From NCBI GenBank assembly GCA_037042915.1, contig CM073194.1:372001-436000 (forward strand): DNA of 64,000 nt, written 5' to 3'. Origin of the DNA: Auricularia sp. M13. Taxonomy: Eukaryota > Basidiomycota > Agaricomycetes > Auriculariales > Auriculariaceae. Of the stretch, positions 12,415 to 23,026 are shown piece after piece. The notes under the pieces were generated by a model. The model was not told where the DNA came from. It worked only from the letters and a program-made list of their open reading frames with translations, and did no database searches. Positions within the stretch are counted from its first letter, which is position 1. Every line of letters starts with the position of its first letter. Both the position numbers and the translations under genes were made by a program.

Positions 12415-13757
12415 TGCAGATTGCGAACACGAAGGCTCCACTGCACCGTGTACGATGTACTATCTATACTTGTATCAGTTATTGAATCATTCAGGACCTC
12501 GAACGCGAAGCTTCTTTCGTCGAACTAAGACTGTCGCGCAGGTAAACGGGGTTCGGTCAAGGTCAGATTTCTGATGTAGAGGTGGCCCTGGATGATCGAT
12601 GATAAGCTAGGAATCTATTGGTGCATCTTCTTGGTCGGTCGACACCAGAGGTCGTAACGAAAATACCACAGCAGCCTTGTACCAATCTGTCCTTAATAGG
12701 ACCCGTGTGAGGCCACATCGCCCACATGTATACAGCCTATGGAGAGAGGTGATGGGGCAAAACTGTGCAGGAAGATGCGCTCTTACCTCTTGATGCAGGA
12801 CCGTGCCAGGGAGTACAGATCTTCCGTCCAGCAACGATATATTGCACAGACAGCACCGTGCAGGCTGAAGGTAGAGCAGGAAGGAGCACAAGGGACGACG
12901 TTCGCATGAGAATGCCTGTTGGTGTCGACGCGAGCGAACAGTGGCAAGGTTTCAGTGGAATACCGGAGACTTGACGCAACCCCACGCTGCAGCTGCGAAA
13001 TCAAGTCTCCCAGAGCTGAACATAGCGCCTCGATTCCTCCATCGCCATATTTTCACAGCCATCAACGTAAACGGTGAGGTATTATGTAGGCGTCGACTAA
13101 GGTTTGCGAGAGACCAGAACAGGCAACACTTCACACCGTCGGATAGGCGTTACTGGAGCAGCCAGGATTCGATAGCGGTATGCAGGTCTTTACGAAACAG
13201 TGCACAAGCATAGGGTCCGCGGACAAGGCAACCACTAGACGTTGCTCCGCGGTATTGTTATAGCGCCATACAAGCAGCGGCAACGACGATGGCCGGGCGT
13301 TTGACGTCGGTTTGGTTGGGAGCGCGATCGCAGACGGCGACCGCGATGACAGTGACGATTTTCTGGCAACGCGGGGAAACGACGGACTTTGCGGTGTGTG
13401 GAGGCAGCGGGCTGTTGAAAGGACCAACGAACCAAGGTTTCGGCACTTTTCGCTCTACACGACGAGCATTAGATTTCGTCCATCCCATTGGAGTCGCCGC
13501 TATCACGAATTTCGCGCACAGTGGTCGAACCTTTGAATATTGCTGCATCTCGGCTAATTTTGCTCTGAACCACGCTCCTACGGCCCCTAGTTGTTGCCGC
13601 GGCCCACGCTGCACGACTGCTTCTATCATCTTCGTTCACCGGACCCGACGATTGAGTCGCCCTTGCTCGCTGCTTTGCCTGTGCCGATTCTGGGTGTTTC
13701 ACGGATGAGTCTTGACCAGTGTCTGCGCGCACACCGCAACGCTACAGCAGCACCGCG
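12415..13757. other. No gene recognised
   Basis: Flank between member A and the hAT-like cluster. Only short overlapping frames are present, without motifs or convincing splice signals. Confidence 0.5.
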
Positions 13758-13765
13758 GACGCAAG

Positions 13766-14397
13766 TAGGGATGTAAACCGTCCCGTCGACGGGCGACGGC
13801 CGTCTCGAGACGGGCGGAGACGGGTACGGCCCGTCCCACAGACGGCCGTCTCACACGCAGTACGACGCATAGACGGGGGACGAGACGGGCTCGTCGGACG
13901 GCCGTCCGACGGGTTCGCACGGGACGGGTCAGAAAATCTCGCTGAGGCGGGCTAGCGCGTGTGCAAGGCCTCATGTGTGAGAAATGAGGGCCTTGGACCT
14001 GTTCCGGAGAGTCATATGTAAGTAAGAGGTTCTGTGCGACAGGAAACTGTCACTCACGGAGCATGATTGGACTGTAACAGGTCCCGACCTACGTCCGTGC
14101 GCATCGACGACGACGACTGCTCCTTGCCTTCCGGCGCCTGCTAGTCTATTGGTACCGTCCACGCGGTCTTGAGTCTATGCGAACTCACAACACTTCGTCG
14201 GTGGAGTGTATGGACACCGAACAACCCGTCAACCCGTCTGCCGGCCGTCGAAGCCGTCAGCGAGACGGGCTGGACGGGTTGCGCCCGTCCCGTTACCCGT
14301 ATCCGTCCTGGATGTCCAATGGCTTGGACGGGACGGGCTGGAACCCGTCCCGTCCGTCCCGTCTACACGGTTTGGACGGGTACGGCTTACATCCCTA
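13766..14397. mobile_element. Non-autonomous hAT-like element 1
   Basis: The 632-bp element starts TAGGGATGTAAACCG and ends in the near-complement (CGGCTTACATCCCTA). The 8-bp sequence GACGCAAG is repeated exactly on both sides (13758-13765 and 14398-14405). TAGGG-type ends with an 8-bp duplication are the hallmark of hAT transposons. Both subterminal regions are crowded with GACGGG/CCCGTC hexamers, as expected for transposase-binding repeats. There is no transposase frame. Confidence 0.9.
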
Positions 14398-14613
14398 GAC
14401 GCAAGAGAGCCTCACTTGCAGCATAAGTTCGACTCGGCCAGCATCGGACGCGCCGACTCGGACCACTTCCCACAGAGACTATTATATGTACATCTGGCGC
14501 CTCCCATGCCCTCGAGTGTCCGCCTCCGAGTCGCTATCGCGGCTGGGACTGTTCCAATCCGACGATCGTACCGCTTGTTTCTAATGTTGTATCAACTTCG
14601 CGCGAGGTTCAAC

Positions 14614-15112
14614 CAAGGGGGCACCAGAAGCAAAATGACGGAACCTGGGTCGGTTTACGCTGGGAAGCTGGTGAGGCCGACCTACCTACCTACCGTGGGA
14701 AGATATTGCCATTTCGGGAAGCCTTTCCGCGGATCCGGAAGCAAACTGGTTCCTGCCAAAGTAAAGAAACTTATTGTGATCAATGTAAGAGAGGGTGTAA
14801 CACTTGAAAGGCGCTCTAATCACGTATATTGTAGCTGTTCAATGCCTTTGATTATTTTTCAGTGTAATGTGCCGACCCCAGCCCCTGGAAAGGGGGGTGT
14901 GGAGCAGAGAGCCCGGACTGACGTATAGTGGACTTGTTTTGATGCTTTATTTCAGTGGGAATAATGCAGAAGAGTTGTATTTTGATGCAAAAATCTTTCC
15001 AGAGTGGCTCGGCAAGCCGAGTATATGGGACTCCAGTTACGTTCGCAGCCCTCCGGGCTGCGACCTACCTACCTAGGTTTGGTTCCGGGAATTTGATCCC
15101 GGTGCCCCCTTG
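14614..15112. mobile_element. Non-autonomous hAT-like element 2
   Basis: The 499-bp element has ends CAAGGGGGCACC / GGTGCCCCCTTG. Partial inverted similarity continues inward for about 20 bp, and CTACCTAC repeats are subterminal on both sides. GGTTCAAC is duplicated exactly at 14606-14613 and 15113-15120, an 8-bp hAT-like target duplication. No coding sequence is seen inside. Confidence 0.85.
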
Positions 15113-15120
15113 GGTTCAAC

Positions 15121-15609
15121 GGGTTTTGCTCATGTAGAGTAAAGTAAAGAATGTCATGCTCTCCGAGTAGCCGTCACATTTGATAAGTAGCATTCTGTGC
15201 TTACTTGGTGTCAGTCTCGTCAACGCGCGTCCATCCCTCGATGCTCGAAGAGAGACAATCACGGCCTGCAGCTCATCGTCTGTTCGACGGGGCTGAACCC
15301 GGACATCACGTGCGACTTTGAGAGTGGTCTAATAGGAAGAAACGGCATCTGACAGAAGACATCAGGCTGGAATGGCATCTATCAGAGAACCCATAAAATA
15401 TTCCAAGTGTACAGTACTGTAGCAACGCGGAAATTGACTTTAGCGCGTCGAACGTTCCCTCCTCCCCTCCTCCACCCTCACAGCCGGCAAGACGCCAGAA
15501 GCTGAACCTCCCGTAGAGTACTTTATGCGCCTCGCTATTCCGAATCCAGACTGCAGAATGCTCCCCGCATTGCACCGAAGCCTGTACTACCCTGAGAAGA
15601 CGGAGTCAC
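15121..15609. other. No gene recognised
   Basis: Short spacer between two hAT-like elements. No motif, RNA gene or long frame was found. Confidence 0.5.
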
Positions 15610-15617
15610 GGTATAAT

Positions 15618-16291
15618 TAAGGCTGCAACTAAATTAATTACTTACTAAGTATAATTAATTAACTGCCTATATAAATATAATTAGAGTACAGACATCTGTA
15701 TTTTCGAGTAATTAGTTATAATTAATTGTATCTCTATGCTGACTTGATGAGGGCTCAGATAACCTGAGATGCAGCTAGGGAGAGGTACTCTACAGCTAAG
15801 GCACCTCACTGAGACCTTCCAGCCATGCTTGTGAAGGTCCTTGAGGATACGTAAGACCGCCAAGCTTCTTATAAGTTGCCATACTCATTTTCTGCAGTAT
15901 ACTGGCATAGTACTGCATCCAAAATCAAGCTATAGGGGCTCCAAGTGACCAATAATGCACTTGAGGAGCATGTATGGTATCCCAGTCATCAGTCATGCTG
16001 CATCTTGGATCCTCCTTCCCAATTTGGTAATACTCTCACTGAGAAAGGTTTCTTGCTTCACCCCCACTTCGCATGCACTTCAACAGGTCTAGGACCTTGT
16101 GTGACCAGGATATCTCATTACAAAAGTATGTATAATGTAGTCATCAGTTATATACACTGAGTATAACTTGTCATCAATGGTATTTGATCTGATATAGATA
16201 TAACTAGTTATAATTAATTAATACTAATTACATACTGAATTTAAATAAAGTACGGTGAGGTGTACTTAGATTTAAATTAGTTGCAGCCTTA
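15618..16291. mobile_element. Non-autonomous hAT-like element 3, AT-rich
   Basis: The 674-bp element has ends TAAGGCTGCAACTAA / TTAGTTGCAGCCTTA. GGTATAAT is repeated exactly on each side (15610-15617 and 16292-16299). The interior is much more AT-rich than its surroundings, with many ATAATTAATT motifs near both ends. No transposase is present; it is probably a MITE moved in trans by a hAT transposase. Confidence 0.88.
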
Positions 16292-16299
16292 GGTATAAT

Positions 16300-16760
16300 T
16301 ATTTCGTGCGAAACTCATCAATACACCCCGCCGATCGTCCTGCCAGTCGCAACGCCCCCTGAGTCGGTCTCATGGGCCACTTGCCAATTCGCCGAGTCTT
16401 GCCACTGGCAGCAGCCCCAAGAATGAGAGTTGCACCAAGACGGGAGGGGCGCAGAATCCAACGAGCGGAACTCGGACTGCAAAGCTATGTAAGAAGAAAT
16501 GAGAGCAGCGCTAGCAGCAAGTTTTGATTTGATTTGAATTTGCAGTAGGTAGAAGTACATTTTTTGCTTTGCATCGCGTTGAGTCGTCCGGGGTCTTTTT
16601 CTTCAGTAGCGGTCGATGCAGTTTGCTGCATCCGTCACTCCTCGCGCGCACGCGAGGCCGCGTCCTCTCGTGTGTCGCACTCCTCACGCCGCAGGCTCGG
16701 GCCGCGCTCTCACGCCGCGCGCGAGGGCCGCACGCTCACGCCGCGCGCGAGGCCGCGCTC
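16300..16760. other. No gene recognised
   Basis: Between hAT-like element 3 and the 3' end of the pncC-like gene. The right part is very GC-rich with GCGCG runs and probably includes 3' untranslated sequence of that gene. Confidence 0.4.
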
Positions 16761-17779
16761 TCACACCCCGAGCGAGGAAGCCTCGACGCCCCGCGCGTGC
16801 ACCTGGCGCTCGGCAGCGCGCACGTCGCGCGCGGAATCGTCGCGCGTCTCGCTGCGCGCGCGGCCGTTCTGCTCGAGCTCTTCTACGATCTACAGTAGAA
16901 AGCAAGCAGTGAGATTCGCAGGCAAAAGAATCGAGGGGGACGGCTGGGTGAACAGGAAGGGAAGGTTATATGGATGCGATGGAATGAAGGCGAGGGCGGG
17001 TGTTGAATGAATGAACGCGGGGAAGTTCGGATGGGTGGAAGGGACTGGACGCACCTCGAGCACGACATCCAGCGCGCGCGCGACGACGGTCTCCTTGCGC
17101 TCGTTGCGGTCCGCGTCGGCCTGGTCGACGTGCGCCGCGTCCGCCGGCGGGCGGCCGCGCACGCGCTGCACGTTCATCCGCTCCACGCGCGAGCCCTCGC
17201 GCCCGTCGAACAGCTGCGAGAGCGAGGGCGAGGGCGTCAGCCCGAGCTCTACTCTGCAGCATAAATTGGAGCTAAAGACGCACCCAATGACAGCCAATAT
17301 ACACCTCGCCCTCGCGCCCCCTCTCCTCGCCGTCGGGCAGCGCGTCGAGGTAGCCGGTGGTGCTGACGCCGATGCCCTGCGCGCGCGCGCGCAGCGCGCC
17401 GAGCTTGTACGCGCGCTCGGCGCGCAGGTCGAGCAGGCCCGCGCGCTGCAGCACGCCGCGCGCCATTGCGCGCGCGCATTCCGCCGAGACCTGCGGGGGG
17501 CGGGCGCGTCAGCGTCCGCAACCCCCAGCACATTGGAGCAAGGGCCAGCTGGCGCGTACGCACCTCGCCGGGGCCGTCAAGGACGTCCTGTGGGACGCCG
17601 AGGACGGCGTGCTTGAAGAGCGGCGAGTAGCTCGTGACGCCGCCGAGGCAGAGGCTCGGGCTCGCGGGCTTGGACGTCAGCGCGGACGCCAGCGCGCCCG
17701 CTGTGCACGACTCGGCCGTCGCGATCGGCAGCCCGAGGCGCTCCAGCGCCGAGAGCAGCCGCGTTACTGCTGACGGCAT
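16761..17779 (-). CDS. pncC: CinA C-terminal / PncC-like nicotinamide-nucleotide amidase
   Basis: Four exons: 17779-17564, 17490-17284, 17213-17055 and 16889-16761 (236 aa), all joined at phase 0 with GTGCGT donors and CAG or TAG acceptors. The family hydrolyses NMN to nicotinate mononucleotide and ammonia in NAD recycling, probably in the cytosol. Family marks are TAESCTAG (residues 21-28) and SYSPLFKHAVLGV (50-62). Also present are a VSAECARAMARGVL helix, GIGVSTTGYLD and GEVYIG before the C-terminal helix (ERKETVVARALDVVLE). The length suits a stand-alone PncC domain without the MoCF-like half of bacterial CinA. The last exon (Arg/Glu-rich) is the least certain. The codons are strongly GC-rich, as in the seven-TM neighbour. 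Confidence 0.82.
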
Positions 17780-18430
17780 TGTCTTGTATTCAGTTCGAGG
17801 AGGAGTTGGAGTTGGAGTTGTAGTAAGAGTTATAGTTCAAGTCAAGTTCGAGTTTGGGAGTTGTTAAAGCTCGACGATGACGATGGCGGTCAAGCTCAGA
17901 GTCAAGAGCAAGTCCGAGTCGCCGTGCGCCCCTCGCCGGCTTGCGTCATCGCAGACGCCAGCCTGAGCCAGCCAACAGCCTCTTTGCGGCGCGATCAAAG
18001 AAAGACATTAGTTACGTAACGCGTCCCGGATCCCTCCGCTCCGGTCCAAGAACTCTCGCGGCTTCAAATTTCCTATTTATCATTATGTCGCAGAGAATCC
18101 TTGCCTATGTAATAGCTGGTACGTCGGCTTTTTATCTCTTTGGCAAAGCTCCCGGATCCGGAGTGCGAGCTCTTTTGCTCGCTGTGCTGCGTGCTCAAAA
18201 ACGAAACAGCTTGACATCGCTGCCATATAGCGCGATCTGAACCTGCCCTACGTACTGCGCTTCACCTCCTCTTGCAATATGCGCGCACAGGCCAGACAGT
18301 GTTCGGCCCAACTTTAACTTCCTGCGCTCATTCGCGTTCGCATCCAGTTTTACTTAGTTACTGTACTTCGGGATGAATTGAATTGCGATACTGTACAGTA
18401 CTCTATCTCTACTGCCAGCTGCAGTGGAAT
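17780..18430. other. Intergenic region upstream of the pncC-like gene
   Basis: Contains a stretch of imperfect GAGTT(G/C) repeats at about 17796-17865, just upstream of the pncC start, which may belong to its promoter. No gene was recognised. Confidence 0.4.
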
Positions 18431-19798
18431 CTACACTGCATCATCGAAGCCTTTCCCTTCCTCCATCATCACCCGGAGTGGCACGGCGTCCGAGCGCGCC
18501 GTCGACTCGGACGGGCGCCGGTCGTCCGCCTGCCCGTCACGGTGGACGGTACTGGCCAGCACCGACCCGAGCACCGACAGCTGCTTATTGCTCCGCGTCT
18601 GCGCCGCAAATCCCAGCGTGGACGACACCTTCGCCTTCTCCTTCTCCTCACCCCCGCCGCGGGAGAACCGCCGTCCGTCCGCAACGCGCCAAATAATAAG
18701 ATACGTCGCGACCTGCTGCGCGGTATTGGTCATGCCGAGGAAGATCTGGTTCATCGGCGAGCCCACGGCATAGGTGACGAGGAACAGCAGCGCGCACACG
18801 GAGTAGAGCGCGGCGGACTCGATGAAGATCGCCGCGAGCGACACATAGCTCCGTCCCCCGTCGTCCCGCAGGGCGGCGGAGATGCGACGGCGGTACGCGA
18901 GGAGCCGCGCGGCGATGAGCACGGTGAGGAGCACGTTCACGCCGAGCGAGAGCGCGTAGTAGGATGTGCCGAGCTCCACGGGCAGGTTGCTGTACAGCGA
19001 GAGGCCCGGCGTGGACGACTTGACCGCCCACAGCACGCCGACCACTGCTTAAAATCAGCGAAAGCGTCAGCGTCGCATCGGGAGCTAACGCACCGAATGA
19101 CGCGAGAAGCACCAGCGCGGGCAGTGCGACGGCCGCCGCCGCGGGCCCGCGGCGCCCCACGGCGGTCCAAATTGCCCAGCACCGCCATAACTGGCCCCGG
19201 GGTAAAGCTTAAGCTATCGGTCAGGCGAGGAAAACGGCGACGCACCACCAGAGCGTCGGACATGAAGTTGAGGATGAAGATCGTCGCGATGAAGAGCGCG
19301 TTCACCGCGATCGACTCTGCGGTGAGGAAGAACTGCCACGGGCCGCCCGGATATCTGTAGATCATATACAGGTTCGTCAAGCCGTATGTCTGAAGACTCG
19401 GAGGACGTACTCCCGGTTGTCGATGTACATATCTGCCACGCCAACCAACCTGTGAGCAAAGAGACCTCGGAACGAGGGAGGACATCGAGGACCTACCCTG
19501 CACGGTGCGCGCCTGGACGCCAATAAACACGCTCTCCACGAGGATCAAAGCCGTAATATACGCCAACAGGAAGGCCGTCTGCCGTTTGCCCGGCGCGAGC
19601 TGGCGCCAGAGGTAGCGCGCGCAGCCCAGGTACAGCATGATCTGGATGCCTGAACAAAGGGGCCGCTGATGTGAGAATGAGAAAGGAAACTCGAAGCCGC
19701 AACGCACCGTAGCCCGTGCCCACGACGACGTCGCCGGCGACGAACGTCCGCTCGAGGAAGAGCGTCGCGGCGGGTTCGTCCGGAGTATATGGCGACAT
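18431..19798 (-). CDS. Seven-transmembrane integral membrane protein of an agaricomycete family
   Basis: Six exons: 19798-19708, 19649-19497, 19432-19411, 19354-19246, 19190-19094 and 19044-18431 (361 aa). All junctions keep frame, including a 22-nt third exon. Hydrophobic segments include IQIMLYLGCARYLW, TAFLLAYITALILVES and FLTAESIAVNALFIATIF. Further ones are VALPALVLLASFVVGVLW, YYALSLGVNVLLTVLI, FIESAALYSVCALLFLVTY and QVATYLIIWRVA. Family-typical motifs are IDNREYPGGPW, ALVLWRCWAIW, GTSYYALSLGVNV and NQIFLGM. The cytosolic tail is Ser/Arg/Asp-rich. This is a widespread, uncharacterised basidiomycete family; the topology resembles a GPCR-like or transporter-like protein, but no ligand or pathway can be assigned. 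Confidence 0.82.
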
Positions 19799-21310
19799 TG
19801 GATTTCGAGGGCGGGTACCGTCGCCCGTCGTGTCGCATTCTTACTTATTTATGTACTGTATGTATGTGTGTTCGCAGAACCACTGGCAGTGCACGCTCGT
19901 CGCTGGCACCGGAAAAGGAAAGCAAAGCAGACGTAATTCAATGGCCCACGCCCATCTGCCAGTCCAAACCCAACGAAGAGCGTTCCGCCGCTCTACAGAC
20001 GCCAGAGGGAGTGTTAAAGCCTGAGGCGATGAGAGCGCCGATCTCGTCTGAATGAATCATGGGCCCGTTTGGACAACAGGAGAGCATCGTTGGCAGGTGC
20101 ACAAACCGTTCATAGGGCGGTAGAGCGGGTCGTGCATCCACGATCGTCCCTGCGGGCTGTGGAAGTAGTGCACCCGCTGCAACTGATGAGGCGAAGAGTT
20201 CCCGTGTAGCAGCCTGAGGCTTCGGAAGGTTGATACAGTGTGCGTGCATCAAGTTGCGGAGCACCGCACGAATTTAGAGTTGAAGGCGGTGAGCAAGCAT
20301 GGCATTCCTGGCAGTCAGTGTGCCGAGTACAGTAGTGAGTGGGTCGCTGCTTGGTCGAGCCAATACTGTACCGTCTCGCGCACTTTGCTTCGCCAATTGC
20401 AGGCAAGCGCGGGCAGAAAAATGGACGTGCGAATGCGAATGCGAGTGAAGAAAGTTCGGTCAGTTTCCAGGCATCGTGACCGTAGTCTTCGTACGAGAAT
20501 GCGCATGCTGATTAGTCGCGAAGAGCAAAAGGTCGGAAAGACTACCAGCACGGCGATGACAAGCCCGCGGTTCAATCAGTTGTGCCCAATAGCATTGGCG
20601 GCCGCATCGAAACATTTTTCAGTCCTCCGTGCGCACGTACGATGTACAGCGCAGGCGGTGTAGGCGGTCAATCATGTCCAGAATGTCAACGCAAACTACA
20701 GTATGTCGAAAAGGCCCGTGAATCGCGCAGACACGAGCGCGTTCGATGGCAGGAACTGCTGCATCGATAGACTGCAGGGAAGCACATGGGTCCAGCATTT
20801 CCCGTAACGAAATTTCCAAGGATGACGGCGCGAGTAGAAGTAAGAACTTGAAGAGAGGGCAGACCGAAACTCCGATCCTAAGTTCGGGACCGACGACCGT
20901 GGCGGAGTTTGAGAACGTGTTGTTCCGGGACAAAAATCGCATGGGATGTGCTGAAGTAAGAGACTTTCCTCGTGAGGTCATGATTTATGTGAAAAATCAT
21001 TCTCCTCCCATGTTTAAATGCTCGAAAGCCGAAAAACTAGGGTGCTTCGCTAAGATCTCATATGCCGGAACAGTTTGCATAATGGCGTGCACGGCACGCC
21101 GCCACGGGTTTTCATGTTTCATAGGGTGCATAGATATAAAGCGCGCAGCATGGAAGGCAAACGACAGCGTGAGAGAGAGACAGCAGGTTGCAGTGATTGA
21201 CGGAGCAGTGAAAGCAGAGCAACACACCGCTTGACGAGTCGAAAGCAGAACATGTAGCGCGAAAACGTGAGTGAAGGTGAAGTTGGCTTGGCGTGTGGCC
21301 TTCGGAGACT
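19799..21310. other. No gene recognised
   Basis: Upstream flank of the seven-TM gene and downstream flank of the zinc-finger gene. A plus-strand frame of about 160 codons at 20746-21234 has no motif, no homologue I recognise and no splice context, so I treat it as chance. Confidence 0.45.
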
Positions 21311-22804
21311 TTACTGGTCCGCGGGGTCCGGGGGGAGCTCGCGTATCACGCGGGGAATGTTTCGGATGCTCGTCCAGAATGCCGGGAGGATGTGCTCCAT
21401 GAGGATGTGCAGATGGCAACTATCCCGAGACACAAAACGTTTCCTGCAGAGGGCGCATTCGAACCCTGCGACGAACATCAGATCAGAATTCAGAACAGTA
21501 CCAAACCCGATACCCACTCGGTCCTCCCTGAGATCATGGTCAGATCGCTCATCGACTGGGTGTCGGGAAGGAATGACAGGAACGTACGGAAAGTGGCGCT
21601 GGAAGCGGGTTGACATGTTCATCAACGCGCGGGGCATGGTGCGCCTGCGGATGACCAGGCGGCGGATAGTTCGGAGGCATGAACGTGGGCGTGGGACCGA
21701 GCTGAGGAACGGAAGCAGCGGCGGGCGCAGGAGCGTTTGAGGGTACAGTGCGCAGTGGAGGTCCCGTCGGCTGAGCGGATGACGGATAGTTCATAGGCAC
21801 AGGACCTGGCTGGGGGGCGGGAGCGACTGTATGACGTGCATTAGAGGGTTGAATGCGCGGTCGGGGGTCCGTCGCCTGAGTCTGCTGAGCGAAGAAGTGC
21901 GCAGCGTGGCCGATCGGTAAGGTCTGCGAGGTTCCTTGAGGTGGTACGTGCGTATTAGGTTGCACCTGGGGCTGGGCCTGCGTCGCAGGCCGAACTTGAG
22001 GAGCCACAGAGTCAAAATGACCATCCCGACGATACACGTGGCCTGCACGATTGACAGATGGCAGCACAGAGTATCTGGGATCGCTCGGAAGTGCGTAATG
22101 ACCGTCTTCGAAAGAACCGTTCTGAAACTGGTAGCCGTCCGTAGGTGCGGTCTGCTGCGAGGCACCGTGTGAGATAGCCGTGTGGTCTGCCGTGTGACGT
22201 TGATGACTCCGAATGGCGCGAGCTGCGGGACCCTGACCGTGTGTGCGAGTTTGACGGCGAACGGGGCCCACACGGCCAGCGTCGTCTGCAGCACGCCGAC
22301 GGCTGGATACGGAGGGTTCTCCTTGAACTGGAACCAGCACGCCGTATGATGAACTCGGTACCACCTGGCGATTGTCGTGCAAGACGTCTGCGGTGCCTGC
22401 TCACTCTATCAGAGCCCCGAAAACAAAGCATATGAAAATTCTGGCGTACTATCATTGTGGGCACTGTGATCGCTAGTGACAGGCTGCACGATGTGCGGAG
22501 GGGCGGTCGCGGACTCTGTCGTGCGGCCTGAACACCAGCATTGCTGAATCAAGAGATGACTCACCTGACAACACCTGGGACGTGTTTCCAGCCCCAGACC
22601 CCCCAGCTGCGAGACTGAGAGTCAGTGCGGAAGTAAATCCGTCAGCGACGGCCACATACCCGCCTGAGCACTCCCTGCCTCGCCCGACGACGTGAACAGG
22701 GTGAGAGCATTGACCTGCTGACTATCGTCGGGTGGTTCTACCTTAACCATCACACGCCACGGAGGACCTGGACTGCCCGAGTCTCCTGGTCCGTTGGACT
22801 GCAT
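21311..22804 (-). CDS. C2H2 zinc-finger protein with Pro/Gln-rich N-terminus
   Basis: The last exon (21465-21311) encodes one complete C2H2 finger, C-X2-C-X12-H-X4-H (CALCRKRF...H...H). It joins through a possible 10-nt micro-exon (21527-21518) to a long Pro/Gln/His-rich exon ending at 21588 and open back to about 22382. Upstream, 22804-22655 encodes a short start segment containing VKVE, which fits the sumoylation consensus, followed by a GTATGT donor. Exons between 22655 and 22382 are not resolved. A single finger behind a long disordered region suggests a nuclear regulator; DNA binding is inferred. It is divergent from the F-box gene at 23027, with 222 bp between start codons. Confidence 0.55.
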
Positions 22805-23026
22805 GGTCGCTGTGAGTCCAAGAACGGGGAACTTGCGGTCGTCTCTGTGATCATCTTATATCGTCGGTTCCACGGTATCCAGGCACAATTCCGGTGACGT
22901 GTCCATTAATCCGTTTCGAACAGCAGCCCGGTGGACCTAAGGTGGACCCAATACAAAGCCTTGACGCTGACAGTTGCGACACTGATCCCAAACACCGAAT
23001 TCAATGTCCGCATTGTGCTCTTCGCC
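22805..23026. promoter_or_regulatory. Divergent intergenic region (shared promoter)
   Basis: 222 bp separate the proposed start codons of the minus-strand zinc-finger gene and the plus-strand F-box gene. Both promoters must lie here or in the first exons. No TATA box was clear. Confidence 0.4.

Noticed and set aside
20746-21234. Plus-strand frame of 162 codons
   Set aside because: No motif, no splice partners, unlikely composition for a protein; treated as chance.
21455-21470. GGTTCGAATGC on the minus strand looked like a tRNA T-loop
   Set aside because: No acceptor or anticodon stem around it; it is the start of the zinc-finger exon encoding FECALC.
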